From Leptospira ryugenii (lineage in GTDB: Bacteria; Spirochaetota; Leptospiria; Leptospirales; Leptospiraceae): DNA of 64,000 nucleotides. Positions 63,920-64,000 of this stretch are shown here, piece by piece. The position numbers and the translations under genes are program-made. The notes under the pieces are model-generated. The model ran no database searches and was not told where the DNA came from. It worked only from the letters and a program-made list of their open reading frames with translations. The stretch spans positions 186,001 to 250,000 of the forward strand of contig NZ_BFBB01000008.1 in the NCBI RefSeq assembly GCF_003114855.1, written 5' to 3'. Within the stretch, counting starts at the first letter, position 1. Every line of letters begins with the position of its first letter.

Positions 63920-64000
63920 AGACCAGAATCATACACATGAATTCTATTAATTAAAATATTTTTCTTGCAAAATTCAGAATTTATCGAATAAAACTTCGTT
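63920..64000. other. Right-edge gene-free stretch
   Basis: 81 AT-rich bases upstream of the DUF1549 gene, probably holding its promoter. I see no confident -35/-10 pair and no further gene start. Confidence 0.4.

Overview
The window reads as a chromosomal segment of a spirochaete of the genus Leptospira, more likely a saprophytic or intermediate lineage than a highly host-adapted one. Support comes from the spirochaete-type radical SAM/SPASM protein, the periplasmic-flagellum gene run flbD-motA-motB-fliL, a Kdo gene (kdsB) for a Gram-negative-type envelope, many short lipoproteins with LxxC-type lipoboxes, and moderately AT-rich DNA with overlapping start/stop codons. The species assignment is inference. 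No insertion sequence, prophage, CRISPR array or rRNA was seen. The gene density is very high and no gene-free stretch exceeds about 110 bases.

Layout. 14-3740: sugar-type Na+ symporter, a small unknown protein and a surface subtilisin lipoprotein with a P-domain. 3822-12320: plus-strand housekeeping run (acyltransferase, WYL regulator, ispE, tRNA-Gln, short GlmU-type nucleotidyltransferase, prs, rplY, a Pth-family protein, ftsH, EVE protein). 12306-27269: mixed-strand accessory and envelope genes, including a natural fusion of glycerol-3-phosphate dehydrogenase with a PlsB-type acyltransferase, transporters, an acyl-CoA dehydrogenase, a J-domain protein, two YceI-like proteins, an M23 peptidase and ligA. 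27340-34188: a three-gene ABC/HlyD/TolC exporter cassette and a Kef-type antiporter. 39194 down to 34185 on the minus strand: MCE protein, glycosyltransferase, flbD, motA, motB, fliL, kdsB. 39270-41551: an oxidoreductase and three small envelope proteins. 42598-48961: a coupled plus-strand run lysC, SurA-like chaperone, spiro-SPASM radical SAM protein, SpsF/SpsG-like fusion, TPR protein. 54588 down to 48958 on the minus strand: purF, queD, queC, lipoprotein, pntAB, pntB, response regulator. 54630-59684: RNase D, CoA pyrophosphatase, VWA protein, TPR protein, cyclic-nucleotide-binding protein, STAS protein. 63919 down to 59697 on the minus strand: a DUF1549/DUF1553 protein with DUF1501 partner, then gmd.

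Most notable signals: (i) the Pth-family protein at 9321 lacks most residues known to be catalytic in peptidyl-tRNA hydrolase; (ii) the ABC exporter subunit at 27340 has lost its Walker A lysine, catalytic glutamate, signature motif and switch histidine, yet sits in an intact HlyD/TolC cassette; (iii) the spiro-SPASM/SpsFG operon looks like an undescribed modification pathway; (iv) the GpsA-PlsB fusion joins the first two steps of phospholipid synthesis in one chain; (v) a planctomycete-style DUF1549/DUF1501 pair is present.
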